DNA of 64,000 bases from Hanleya hanleyi. Taxonomy: Eukaryota > Mollusca > Polyplacophora > Lepidopleurida > Hanleyidae. Shown here piece after piece: positions 1-8,820 of this stretch (position 1 is the first letter of the stretch; the number at the start of each line of letters is the position of its first letter). The translations under genes and the position numbers were made by a program. Under the pieces are notes generated by a model. The model had not been told where the DNA came from. It ran no database searches and saw nothing but the letters and a program-made list of their open reading frames with translations. The DNA lies in NCBI GenBank assembly GCA_036873755.1, contig JAVTVY010020551.1, positions 1-64,000 of the forward strand, given 5' to 3'.

Positions 1-209
1 AGAGCTCTTGGTGGGAACTTTTCAACATCCGGAAAGTACACATAAACTGATGACGTCATCACGATTATTCCTCCGCGGTGATGCGGTCTGGCGGTGATGC
101 GGTCGCTGGAAAAAGCGTCCGCGGAGAAAAAGTAGTCCCCAGACTTCAAATACGCTGCATGGTCCGATTGGGTCGAGTGAGGTATCAAAGTGAAGCATTC
201 GTGAAGGGG

Positions 210-930
210 CATCCAGTCAATGGGGTGGGTGCATGTAAAATTAGGATTTTCTCCCAAAACTATAAAAAGTGGAATACGGACTTTACCCCTAAAATATGGG
301 AAAGCCCCTATCAACCATAGCCAAACGGGCTAATATCGGTCCCCGGGCTTATGGGACCTGCCTATCAAGTCAATGGGGTGGGTGCATGTAAAATTAGGAT
401 TTTCCCCCGAAACTATAAAAAGCGGAATACGGACTTTACCCCTAAAATAGGGGAAAACACCTATCAACTCTAGCCAAAAGGGCTAATATCGGTCCCCGGG
501 CTTATCGGGGCCTGCCTATCAAGTGAATGGGGTGGGTGTATGTAAAATTAGGATTTTTTCCCGAAACTTTAAAAAGCGGAATACGGACTTTACCCCTAAA
601 ATAGGGGAAAACACCTATCAACCCTAGCCAAAAGGGCTAATATCGGTCCCCCCGCTTATTGAGACCTGCCTATCAAGTCAATGGGGTGGGTGTATGTAAA
701 ATTATGATTTTATCCCGAAAATATAAAAAGCGGAATACGGACTTTACCCCTAAAATGTGGGAAAACACCTATCAACCCTAGCGAAAAGGCCTAATATCGG
801 TCCCCGGGTTTATTGGGGCCTGCCTATCCAGGCAATGGGGTGGGTGCATGTAAAATTAGGATTATTTTCCGAAAATATAAAAAGCGGAACTCGGACTTTA
901 CCCCTACAATAGGGGTCTGTATTATACAAT
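210..930 (+). repeat. Satellite layer I, about 154-bp units, five copies
   Basis: Unit starts, marked by the phrase AATGGGGTGGGTG, lie near 217, 371, 525, 679 and 834. Each unit then reads a TATAAAAAGCGGAA-type stretch and GGGCTAATATCGGTCCCC. Copies differ by point changes and 1-2 base indels. The same layer has about three units at 61160-61560 and is absent from the inverted arm. Open frames such as 78-320 and 813-1064 only reflect this repeat. Confidence 0.85.
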
Positions 931-1800
931 ATGAGGGAAAATGCCTGTATGGGGTATGGGGAGGGTCAATTTTTTTCGTGGGCTTTACTATGGCTTGTGG
1001 GATCTCGTTTTTCTCGTCTCGCCAAGAAAATGACAATGGGAAGGGTCCCGGAGAGAATCGGTGAAATTTTTGGGAAAAGTCACCGAGGTCTGTATATAGG
1101 CTCATACTGGCTATATAGGGGGAGGGGTGGTCATTTTTTTTGTGGGCTTTACTATGGGTTGTGGGGTCTCGATTTTCTCGTCTCGCCGAGAAAAATACAA
1201 TGGGAGGGGTCCCGGAGCGAATCGGTGAAATTTTTGGGAAAAGTCACCAAGGTCTGTATATAGGCACACACGTTCATTTTGGTATGGGTTGCTTGGATTT
1301 GTTTTTCACGTCTCGTCATTTAGAACACGATGGGAAGGGTCTCGGAGCGCAACGGTGATTTTTTTGGAAAAGTACCATATAGCCCATATAGTCCCATACT
1401 GGCTATATGGGGGTATAGGTCCAACCTGGGAAATTCGCATACGTTCATTGTGATATGGGTTGTTTGGTCTTGTTTTTCACGTCTCGTCATTTAGAACATG
1501 ATGGGAAGGGTCCCGGAGCAAAACGGTAAATTTTTTGAAAAAGTACCATATAGCCCATATAGTCCCATACTGGCTATATGGTGGTATAGGTTCAACCTTG
1601 CAAATTCACACACGTTCATTGTGATATGGGCTGTTTGGATTTGTTTTTCACGTCTCGTCATTTAGAACACGATGGGAAGGGTCCCGGAGCGAAACGGTGA
1701 AATTTTTGGAAAAGTTCACCGAGGCCTGGGTAGGCCCATAGGCCTACACTGCATGGCTATGGGAGTATAGGCCCATACGGGGTGGACGTGTTGGGGTCTA
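930..1800 (+). repeat. Satellite layer II, about 165-175-bp units, five copies
   Basis: Units carry a TCTCG-TCTCG core (cacgtctcgtcatttagaac), GGGTCCCGGAGCGAA and CCCATACTGGCTATATG. Unit phases recur near 957, 1125, 1285, 1452 and 1620. The layer is repeated inverted at 9890-10470 and 11147-11440, and forward at 61560-62480. Confidence 0.8.
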
Positions 1801-2720
1801 GGTGAGCCCCTAATGATTCTATGATGTCGTATGAGTTCTTATTTTGAAGCTGTCGAGGAGGAGCATCCGCCTGGACTAATGGTTCGTCCGTTTTCAACAG
1901 TTTGCGCATGCGCAGTCTGGCCGAATTATAGAAAGCAGGCATTTTGGGGGGTATGTGGGTGTGTGTTTGGGGTAGAGATGGACCGCTATGGGTCCGAATG
2001 GGTCGTGGAATGTGTCAAAGTGAAGCTTGTGTGGGGTAGAGTCAGAATGGCGTGTCAAAATGCGCAGTTGGGTGTAGTAAGTAAAGTGATCATTTTGGGG
2101 GTGTGTGGAGGTGAGTTTGAGGTAGAGATGGACCATCCTTGGTCCGAATGCGTCCTGGGAGGTGTTCTTTTGTAGATCGTAGACCCCGATTTGGGGACTG
2201 TTCACAGCATCTGTGACGTCATCGATGACGTCATCAGTACGAGTAGTAGCGAAAGTGTGCATTTTGGGGCAATGAAGGAAGGTATTTGGGGTAGAGATGC
2301 TCCATTCTCAGTCCGAATGCGTCGTGTGGGGTGTCATCTTGTAGTTCTCAGGGGTGCAGATCCCGATTTGAGGGTTGTCCGCAGCATCTGTGACGTTATT
2401 GGTGACGTCATCAGTAGGAGTAGTAGCGAAAGTGAGCCTTTTGGGGCAGTGAAGGATGCTATTTGGTGTAGAGATGGACCATCCGCGGTGCGAATGCGTC
2501 ATGGGACGTGTCATGTTGTAGCTCTCGGGGTATAGACCCCAATTTGAGGGATATCCACAGCATCTGTGACGTCATTGGTGACGTCATCCGTACGAGTGGT
2601 AGCGAAAGTGGGCATTTCTTAGCAGTGAAGGATGTTATTTGGTGTAGAGATGGACCATCCGCGGTGCGAATGCGTCGTGTGAAGTGTCATCTTGTAGCAA
2701 CGCCCACCAACGCCATTCTT
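1800..2720 (+). repeat. Satellite layer III, about 180-190-bp units containing paired TGACGTCA
   Basis: Units read GGTAGAGATGGACCATCC, CGAATGCGTCGTG, TCATCTTGTAGCTC, and then a GACGTCATxGxTGACGTCATC segment with two CRE-like palindromes spaced about 10 bases apart (near 2215, 2400 and 2570). Inverted copies lie at 9100-9890 and forward copies at 62480-62930. A CGCATGCGCAG word occurs in the more distal units. Confidence 0.8.
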
Positions 2721-3236
2721 AATGCTTCAACGCCCTGGTGAAATAGCTCAGAAGCTCTGATATTCCATGGAATTGTCACTAAGTCTTCGAAATGCAGTGA
2801 CGCCCGTCAGCGCCCGTCGTTACACCTTAACACTCTAACATAACGCCATGATATAGACCGGAGAGAGAACAACAACAACAACAACAAGGATGACACATGA
2901 GAGAACAATAACAAGAAGTTTTTTTCATATAGTTTATTCTCCCCAATGTTACATCATACCCACGCTGGGGGAGCCGCGTTGGGTATATTTACAATTCAAA
3001 AAGATTCTTGTCCAATCAGAGGCCACCATTTGCATGTTTCATATTCGTTCCTGTCCGTTAGATGTATTCTTGTCCAATCAGAAGTCTCCATTTCAGAAAG
3101 TTCCATCTTCGGCTATGTTCGCTCTGAACCGTTTATTCTAATCATCGTCGGGCAGGCCAGGATACCGTTGAGGCAACATATCCTCAGATAGTTGTTTGCG
3201 CATTCTGAGTATCTATCAGCGCATGGGTGAATACTT
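2721..3236. repeat. Junction between satellite and zinc-finger gene A; 3' untranslated region on the minus strand
   Basis: Contains an (AAC)n run at 2869-2888 and then sequence shared with the right arm (about 8825-9115) and, for the stretch around 2930-2990, with 63430-63500. On the minus strand it is downstream of gene A. AATAAA appears as TTTATT at 3132-3137, about 100 bases past the stop, and again at 2933-2938. The nearer signal has an exact counterpart after gene B. Confidence 0.65.
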
Positions 3237-4154
3237 TCATTCGATGGGGGTGGTGGTCAGTTTAACCACGAAGAACGTCACATTGGTGACCCGCTCCACT
3301 ATCCACTTGGTGTTGGGGCACTGTTCATAGGCCCATTCCAAGGGATCCACAGTGTCTAGTTGGGCCAGCATCGTCTCGAGCGACGCCCGATTGGTGATTG
3401 TGAAAGGATGGTCGTACACTGGGTTGATGGCACTGGAATAGAAATAGCGCAATTCACCCGTCATATTATGGCATAAGATGTACCCAAATGCTACATTTAA
3501 TGTGAAGGACGTAGGTTGGTCATTGAAGATGGCTTCCACGTAGCTGCGTAGACGGGCGAGGCCAGTCAGTCGGAAATTGTACAAGTCCAATATAGGGCGA
3601 TGACGGTGGAAACAGTGTCGGTTCATGAACCAATGGCGTCGATACATCTCACTCACTGGATGATCTTCCGGTAAGAGATCGCTGGCAACATCCACCGCAT
3701 CTTCCAGAAAAGGTTCGTTGTTGTCAGGCGTATGACTGGGAACAGTAATGCTAGGGACCGGCTGGATATCTAGGCTCTTCTGAACTGTGGGTATAGGCGG
3801 GCTCTCTGTGATCGCATCACCAGTGGCATTCGTCTCCCCGGGTTCATCTTCAGTGAGTCTGTCCCTCCTGGGTGCCTCTTTAGTGGAAAGTTGTCCCTCA
3901 TGCCGTGGTGACCATGAATCAAACGCTCATGCCGTCTTAACTGACTGGGTCGTTTGAAGAGTTGACCACATTCTTCGCATGGACGCTTGGGTGGCCCATG
4001 AATTGAACGTTCATGGCGCTGTAAATGATCCGGGCGCTGACAGTGTACATATCGTACAGGTATACCGAGCGGTTCCGTCGTGCTTGGTAGCCTCATGGCG
4101 GCGCAAGTCGTGCAGACGAGTGAATGATTTCGAGCACGTAGTACAAGTGAACAT
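3237..4154 (-). pseudogene. Zinc-finger gene A: C2H2 fingers plus conserved C-terminal domain, frameshifted
   Basis: Minus-strand copy of the element's main gene. It starts at the ATG at 4152-4154, 46 bases below a TATA box. Finger 1 is intact and keeps its second zinc-binding Cys at codon 7. Relative to gene B there is a 5-base loss inside finger 2 (near 4050) and a 4-base loss after finger 3 (near 3910). The first shift reaches a stop near 4010, while together the two losses (9 bases) return to the original frame, which is then open to 3237. The C-terminal part (about 150 residues) holds the motifs FGYILCH, GELRYFYSSAI and KWIVERVTNVTFFV and is almost identical to gene B. I do not recognise this domain with certainty. 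My impression is that it resembles proteins found beside C2H2 fingers in invertebrate polymerase-bearing mobile elements, but that is an inference. Fingers suggest binding to the element's own DNA. Confidence 0.75.
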
Positions 4155-4199
4155 CTTGGTGGTTGACAGAGTGTCAGATGAAACGGCCAGGCCGCTTCT

Positions 4200-4207
4200 C
4201 TTTTATA
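4200..4207 (-). promoter_or_regulatory. TATA box of zinc-finger gene A
   Basis: TATAAAAG on the minus strand, 46 bases upstream of the ATG. The same box with the same spacing occurs before gene B (5571-5578). Between box and ATG both copies share a GCGGCCTGGCCG-like palindrome region and a TCAACCACCAAG leader. Confidence 0.7.
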
Positions 4208-4289
4208 GCAAGCTAGCTGGTGATCTATTTTTAGCACAATCAGTTCAACTTGGACATTTGACCCCGGCGCGCGCTAACAATACCGGATA

Positions 4290-4490
4290 AACATTGCGCG
4301 CCGGGATCAAAGGTCAGTTCCGGTCACGTGAACGGAAGCGGAAGTGACCTCGCAGAGGTCATATGCAAATATCACTTCCGAGCTCTGAGCTCCAAGTGCA
4401 CTCATTGACCTTTGACCTCTGTCACGTGATATGCAAATTTCTGAGATCAAAGGTCAATATGCGCTAGCGCGCAGGGGTCAAAGGTCAGTT
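4290..4490. promoter_or_regulatory. Cluster of AGGTCA half-sites and two ATGCAAAT octamers
   Basis: Directly visible words: four (A)AGGTCA / TGACCT elements, one perfect direct repeat with one-base spacing (GGGTCAAAGGTCA, 4475-4487), CACGTG at about 4325 and 4421, and ATGCAAAT twice (near 4362 and 4430). These match consensus sites of nuclear receptors and POU/octamer factors. The block sits upstream of gene A. Function is inferred only. A related GGGTCAAAGGTCA occurs at 41227-41239. Confidence 0.45.
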
Positions 4491-4534
4491 CCTGGTACCC
4501 TGGTGTTCCTCTCATCTGTCTGTATTATGGCACA

Positions 4535-4795
4535 CGGCGACATACACACACCTACCCACGGACGTATACACACACATGCTGCATACACACACACACGCAC
4601 GCACGCAGACGCATACACACACATACACGCACACACACGCACACACACACCCGCACACATACACACACATGCATACTAACACACACCTACACAAACACAC
4701 GCATGCACACACACATAGACACATACATACAGACGCAGACACACACACACACACACACGCATGCAAGCACATGCACGCACACGCACACAATATGA
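4535..4795. repeat. CA/TG-rich microsatellite
   Basis: Imperfect (AC)n with interspersed G and T over about 260 bases. It keeps several frames open on both strands, so the long Cys/Val-rich and His/Thr-rich frames seen here are not genes. Confidence 0.95.
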
Positions 4796-5021
4796 CTGAC
4801 TTCACATGCAGGACATGAGAGCTTCTGGACCTGGGCCTGATAGAAGTCCGGGATGGTAGTACATTCGTGAACATCCGGGCACTTTTACATCCGGGATTTT
4901 TACATCCGGGTACATCCGGGTTCTTGTACATCCCTGACTGTAGAACATCCGGGTACTAATATGTTGGCCTATAAGAGCCGAAAGTTTTACGGCATTCATC
5001 ATTTCCAGATCCACAACCGAT

Positions 5022-5312
5022 ATGTTCTCTTGCACAACTTGCTCGAAGCGCTTTCATCGCCTGGACAGTTTGCGTTGTCACACACGTGCACGCCACGAAG
5101 TACCCATACATACATGTGCGGATTGTGATATAGCCTTTAAGCATCCCAGTCAATTGAGTCGTCACCGAAATGTCATACACGGATCACGCTCGCCACTCTC
5201 GACACCGGATATTTCAGTTTCTATCGGAATGCATCTGAGAATAGAAGAACCCATGGAGGTCGATTCGCCGCTGATTGAAGAGCCGATGGAGATTGATCTC
5301 AGTGTTGAATGA
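5022..5312 (+). CDS. Small two-finger C2H2 protein, zinc-finger ORF D
   Basis: A 96-residue open frame that begins MFSCTTC, the same start pattern as genes A-C. Two C2H2 fingers are complete: C4/C7 with H20/H25, and a second at about residues 32-53 with the CADCD and HRNVIH ends. The tail is acidic with a repeated EEPMEVD/EEPMEID motif, unlike the long C-terminal domain of genes A and B. A TATA-like CCTATAAGAG lies near 4967-4976. Downstream, near 5370-5400, is the GAACTTTCTGAAATG word that also follows genes A and B, so D is a diverged and shortened relative. It is intact as written. It could be a functional DNA-binding regulator of the element or simply a recent fragment. Confidence 0.6.
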   Translation: MFSCTTCSKRFHRLDSLRCHTRARHEVPIHTCADCDIAFKHPSQLSRHRNVIHGSRSPLSTPDISVSIGMHLRIEEPMEVDSPLIEEPMEIDLSVE

Positions 5313-5570
5313 GAGAAGTAAGAGCTTCGAACTTCAGTATCATGGATTGCCCGAAGACGTTTAGGTTACACTGAACGAAGATTGAACTTTCTGAAATGAT
5401 GGCTTCTGATTGGTCGATAGGCCGGTCACCTCCCCTCTAACTTCCGGGTTTTTGACGTCCGCGCCTACACCCGGGTTCTTGTCGCTGACGTCCGCGCCTA
5501 CATCCGGGTTACTGTCGCTGACGTCCAAGTTGAACTGATTGTGCTAAAAATAGATCACCAGCTAGCTTGC

Positions 5571-5578
5571 TATAAAAG
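5571..5578 (+). promoter_or_regulatory. TATA box of zinc-finger gene B
   Basis: TATAAAAG, 46 bases before the ATG at 5624, matching the mirror-image site of gene A. Confidence 0.7.
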
Positions 5579-5623
5579 GGAAGCGGCCTGGCCGTTTCAT
5601 CAGACACTCTGTCAACCACCAAG

Positions 5624-6550
5624 ATGTTCACTTGTACTACGTGATCGAAATCATTCACTCGTCTGCACGACTTGCGCCGCCATGAGGCTACCAAGCACGA
5701 CGGAACCGCCCGGTATAATTGTGCGATATGTACACTGTCGTTTCAGCGCCCGGATCATTTACAGCGCCATGAACGTTCAATTCATGGGCCACCCAAGCGT
5801 CCATGCGAAGAATGTGGTCAACTCTTCAAACGACCCAGTCAATTAAGACGGCATGAGCGTTTGATTCATGGTCCGTCTCCACGGCATGAGGGACAACTTT
5901 CCACTAAAGAGGCACCCAGGAGGGACAGACTCACTGAAGATGAACCCGGGGAGACGAATGCCACTGGTGATGCGATCACGGAGAGTCCGCCTATACCCAC
6001 AGTTCAGAAGAGCCTAGATATCCAGCCGGTCCCTAGCATTACTGTTCCCAGTCAACCGCCTGACAACAACGAACCTTTTCCGGAAGATGCGGTGGATGTT
6101 CCCACCGATCTCTTACCCAAAGATCATCCAGTGAGTGAGATGTATCGACGCCATTGGTCCATGATCCGACACTGTTTCCACCGTCATCGCCCTATATTGG
6201 ACTTGTACAATTTCCGACTGACTGGCCTCGCCCGTCTACGCAGCTACGTGGAAGCCATCTTCAATGACCAACCTACGTCCTTCACATTAAATGTAGCATT
6301 TGGGTACATCTTATGCCATAATATGACGGGTGAATTGCGCTATTTCTATTCCAGTGCCATCAACCCAGTGTACGACCATCCTTTCACAATCACCAATCGG
6401 GCGTCGCTCGAGACGATGCTGGCCCAACTAGACACTGTGGATCCCTTGGAATGGGCCTATGAACAGTGCCCCAACACCAAGTGGATAGTGGAGCGGGTCA
6501 CCAATGTGACGTTCTTCGTGGTTAAACTGACCACCACCCCCATCGAATGA
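5624..6550 (+). pseudogene. Zinc-finger gene B: three C2H2 fingers plus conserved C-terminal domain, TGA at codon 7
   Basis: Best-preserved copy of the element's gene (309 codons with stop). From the ATG at 5624, codon 7 (5642-5644) is TGA where gene A has TGC for the second zinc-binding Cys of finger 1. Everything after it is open to 6550. Finger 2 (CAICTLSF) and finger 3 (CEECGQLF) have all four ligands. Then comes a polar linker rich in E, P and T, and about 150 residues with FGYILCH, GELRYFYSSAI and NTKWIVERVTN. A protein of 292 residues could start at the Met at 5672, losing half of finger 1. The C-terminal domain is unassigned. It resembles, to my eye, proteins of invertebrate mobile elements. 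Confidence 0.75.
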
Positions 6551-6649
6551 AAGTATTCACCCATGCGCTGATAGATACTCAGAATGCGCAAACAACTATC
6601 TGAGGATATGTTGCCTCAACGGTATCCTGGCCTGCCCGACGATGATTAG

Positions 6650-6655
6650 AATAAA
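6650..6655 (+). terminator. Polyadenylation signal of gene B
   Basis: AATAAA 100 bases after the stop codon, mirrored at 3132-3137 after gene A. Confidence 0.6.
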
Positions 6656-6791
6656 CGGTTCAGAGCGAACATAGCCGAAGATGGAACTTTCTGAAATGGA
6701 GACTTCTGATTGGACAAGAATACATCTAACGGACAGGAACGAATATGAAACATGCAAATGGTGGCCTCTGATTGAACAAGAATCTTCTTGA

Positions 6792-7376
6792 GGGTGCACT
6801 CCATACTTGGCCACGGTTTCGTACAAATGGCCCCTCCCTAATTTCATAATAAGGAAGGTCGCCTGTTTTTGACAGCATGGTAATTCTTCTTCCCTACGCG
6901 CCACTACGGAGCTAATCGTTTCTGGAATTGAATATCAGGCAGGCCAAAATCCTCACTTTTTCGGGAAACGAAAATGATGATTCCTTTATGGCGATGAAAT
7001 TTTACAAAAAACGAGTAGGTAGACCCCCTGTTTTTTTCGCCATTTTAAATTGTCCTTTGGACGGGAAACACTTTAACATACATAAAAAGAAAATCATTTC
7101 ATACGTTTTCTCTGGGTTGCGGGTAGAATTTGACACATTTTCATATATTTTAAGGAGATTTTCAGAAAATTTGAAGAAGGTTTAAGGAGGATTGCGCGTC
7201 TTTCATTTTCAATTTCAATAGCTCACTTGCCTCCTGGAATAATGGCATGAGTGTGCCCATTCGGAAAATATATACTTTTACAGGGGTTTTCTTAAAGATT
7301 TCACATATATTTAAGGCCGAAGACCCGAACCCATGTCTATTTTTAACCGCACATCATTTAGGTGTGGAATGCACCC
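6792..7376 (+). mobile_element. GGGTGCA-ended element, copy 1 (internally deleted)
   Basis: Terminal inverted repeat GGGTGCAYTCCAYAC. Compared with copy 2 it lacks about 89 bases near position 6886. It contains an 85-codon open frame (6928-7185) that is also open in copies 2 and 3. The flanking non-coding parts are equally conserved, so this is probably only recency. Confidence 0.75.
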
Positions 7377-8144
7377 TTAATGTAGGCTTCATTGCACGGT
7401 TATAATACACGAGTAGGCCAAATATTGTATGATCTCCTACACTACATTCGTTAAAAGCGCTTATTCGGACCTTGTAATGACTTGATATGGAACGGGATAG
7501 TAAAGTACATTTATCTTAGTCAGAAATGTTTCCATTTTATGCATACTACATGGTATGATATCATTGTCCTTGCATATATGCTATTTGGACCTATACAGAA
7601 TTACCTCCCCTTGGTTAGGCACATATGTTAGCTTAGTGACGTGTATGTCCCAATTATTGTCAATGTGAATGTCAAAGTGATTAATTTTCAATACCGATCA
7701 CACCAGCACCCTGATCTAAAGTGAATGAGAGCGTATTATTCTGGTTTTGTCCCTTTTATCTCGAAGTTTATACTCCCACCCCCCAATTTTTTGAAAAAGT
7801 CGGAATGAAAAATTATTGACAATTTGGCTCGAATTTCAGCTATTTATGCGTTTATTTTGCTTCTCACGCCTCATTCGAAAGCTGGTCAAAGCTCCCGATC
7901 TTTGTTCATGGGTTTCATTTTCACGGCCAAAGCATAATGCTATGATATCCTTATTGAGCGCTGAAACTCGCGATTTTTCAGCAAAAGTCGCAAAAACAAA
8001 GATGGGGTAGGGGGAAAGTGATTGACGGGATATGCGATAAAACTGCATACTACAAGCAAGTGTCGCATACCAAGAAACTCGCAAACACTCCCAGATTGAC
8101 ACAGCCTTGAGAACAGAAATTTTGAGAAAACACCCTAGCCTTAA
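7377..8144. other. Spacer between the two GGGTGCA-element copies
   Basis: No gene seen. Contains two internal CACCCT words (near 7694 and 8131) that resemble element ends, and unremarkable AT-rich sequence. Confidence 0.5.
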
Positions 8145-8817
8145 GGGTGCACTCCATACTTGGACACGGTTTCGTACAAATGGCCCCTCCCTAATTTTAT
8201 AATAAGGAAGGTCGCCTGTTTTTGACAGCATGGTAATTCTTCTTCCCTTTCTACTAACTGATATCTATAGCATCACCCTGCTGGACGTAACCATTTCTTC
8301 AAACGAGGATATAACATTTGCTTGTTGGTCTCAACTACGCGCCACTGCGGAGCTAATCGTTTCTGGAATTGAATATCAGGCAGGCCAAAATCCTCACTTT
8401 TTCGGGAAACGAAAATGATGATTCCTTTATGGCGATGAAATTTTACAAAAAACGAGTAGGTCGACCCCCTGTTTTTTTCGCCATTTTAAATTGTCCTTTG
8501 GACGGGAAACACTTTAACATACATAAAAAGAAAATCATTTCATACGTTTTCTCTGGGTTGCGGGTAGAATTTGACACATTTTCATATATTTTAAGGAGAT
8601 TTTCAGAAAATTTGAAGAAGGTTTAAGGAGGATTGCGCGTCTTTCATTTTCAATTTCAATAGCTCACTTGCCTCCTGGAATAATGGCATGAGTGTGCCCA
8701 TTCGGAAAATATATACTTTTACAGGGGTTTTCTTAAAGATTTCACATATATTTAAGGCCGAAGACCCGAACCCATGTCTATTTTTAACCGCACATCATTT
8801 AGGTGTGGAATGCACCC
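8145..8817 (+). mobile_element. GGGTGCA-ended element, copy 2
   Basis: 673 bases with terminal inverted repeats GGGTGCACTCCATAC / GTGTGGAATGCACCC. Contains two short overlapping open frames (8230-8418 and 8369-8626). Almost identical to copy 1 outside copy 1's deletion. Confidence 0.8.
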
Positions 8818-8820
8818 TGA

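Larger units (their letters stand above)
66..2720 (+). repeat. Left outer satellite arm of the palindromic element
   Basis: A continuous block of tandem repeats in three successive layers. It starts near 66 with the words GGTGATGCGG and GGCGGTGATGCGGTC. The same block recurs from about 61011 in the same orientation and, inverted and lacking the outermost 900 bases, at 8821-11440. All open frames here are by-products of the repeat. The DNA before 66 does not match the second locus, so 66 is close to the true outer edge. Confidence 0.85.
4259..5521. other. Non-repeated loop of the palindrome
   Basis: Homology between the inverted arms stops at 4258 on the left and 5522 on the right (both at the word GTCCAAGTTGAACTG). 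The 1,263 bases between are the spacer of the palindrome. They hold a nuclear-receptor-like regulatory stretch, a CA microsatellite, the short zinc-finger ORF D, and CATCCGGG direct repeats at 4865-4955. Confidence 0.75.
6792..8817. mobile_element. Composite insertion in the right arm, flanked by TGA
   Basis: The arm reads straight through in the left copy (near 2995-3005), but here it is split by 2,026 bases. The insert begins GGGTGCACTCC and ends GGAATGCACCC, with TGA immediately outside both ends (6789-6791 and 8818-8820). It consists of two direct copies of one element (6792-7376 and 8145-8817) around 768 bases of other DNA. A 3-base duplication and GGG... termini fit PIF/Harbinger-like elements, but no transposase is present. 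Confidence 0.7.

Noticed and set aside
1831..2741. Frames of 70-122 codons on both strands
   Set aside because: They lie in satellite layer III, repeat with the unit and change frame between units; no promoter or conserved protein pattern.
4431..4931. Long Cys/Val-rich and His/Thr-rich frames
   Set aside because: Explained entirely by the CA/TG microsatellite at 4535-4795.
5642..5644. TGA at a cysteine codon as a selenocysteine site
   Set aside because: The position is a zinc ligand in a C2H2 finger, other copies have TGC or TGG, and I see no SECIS-like stem. A nonsense change is simpler.
6928..7185. 85-codon frame open in all three GGGTGCA elements
   Set aside because: Non-coding parts of the copies are just as similar, no domain is recognisable, and the upstream frame overlaps it. 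Probably chance retention.
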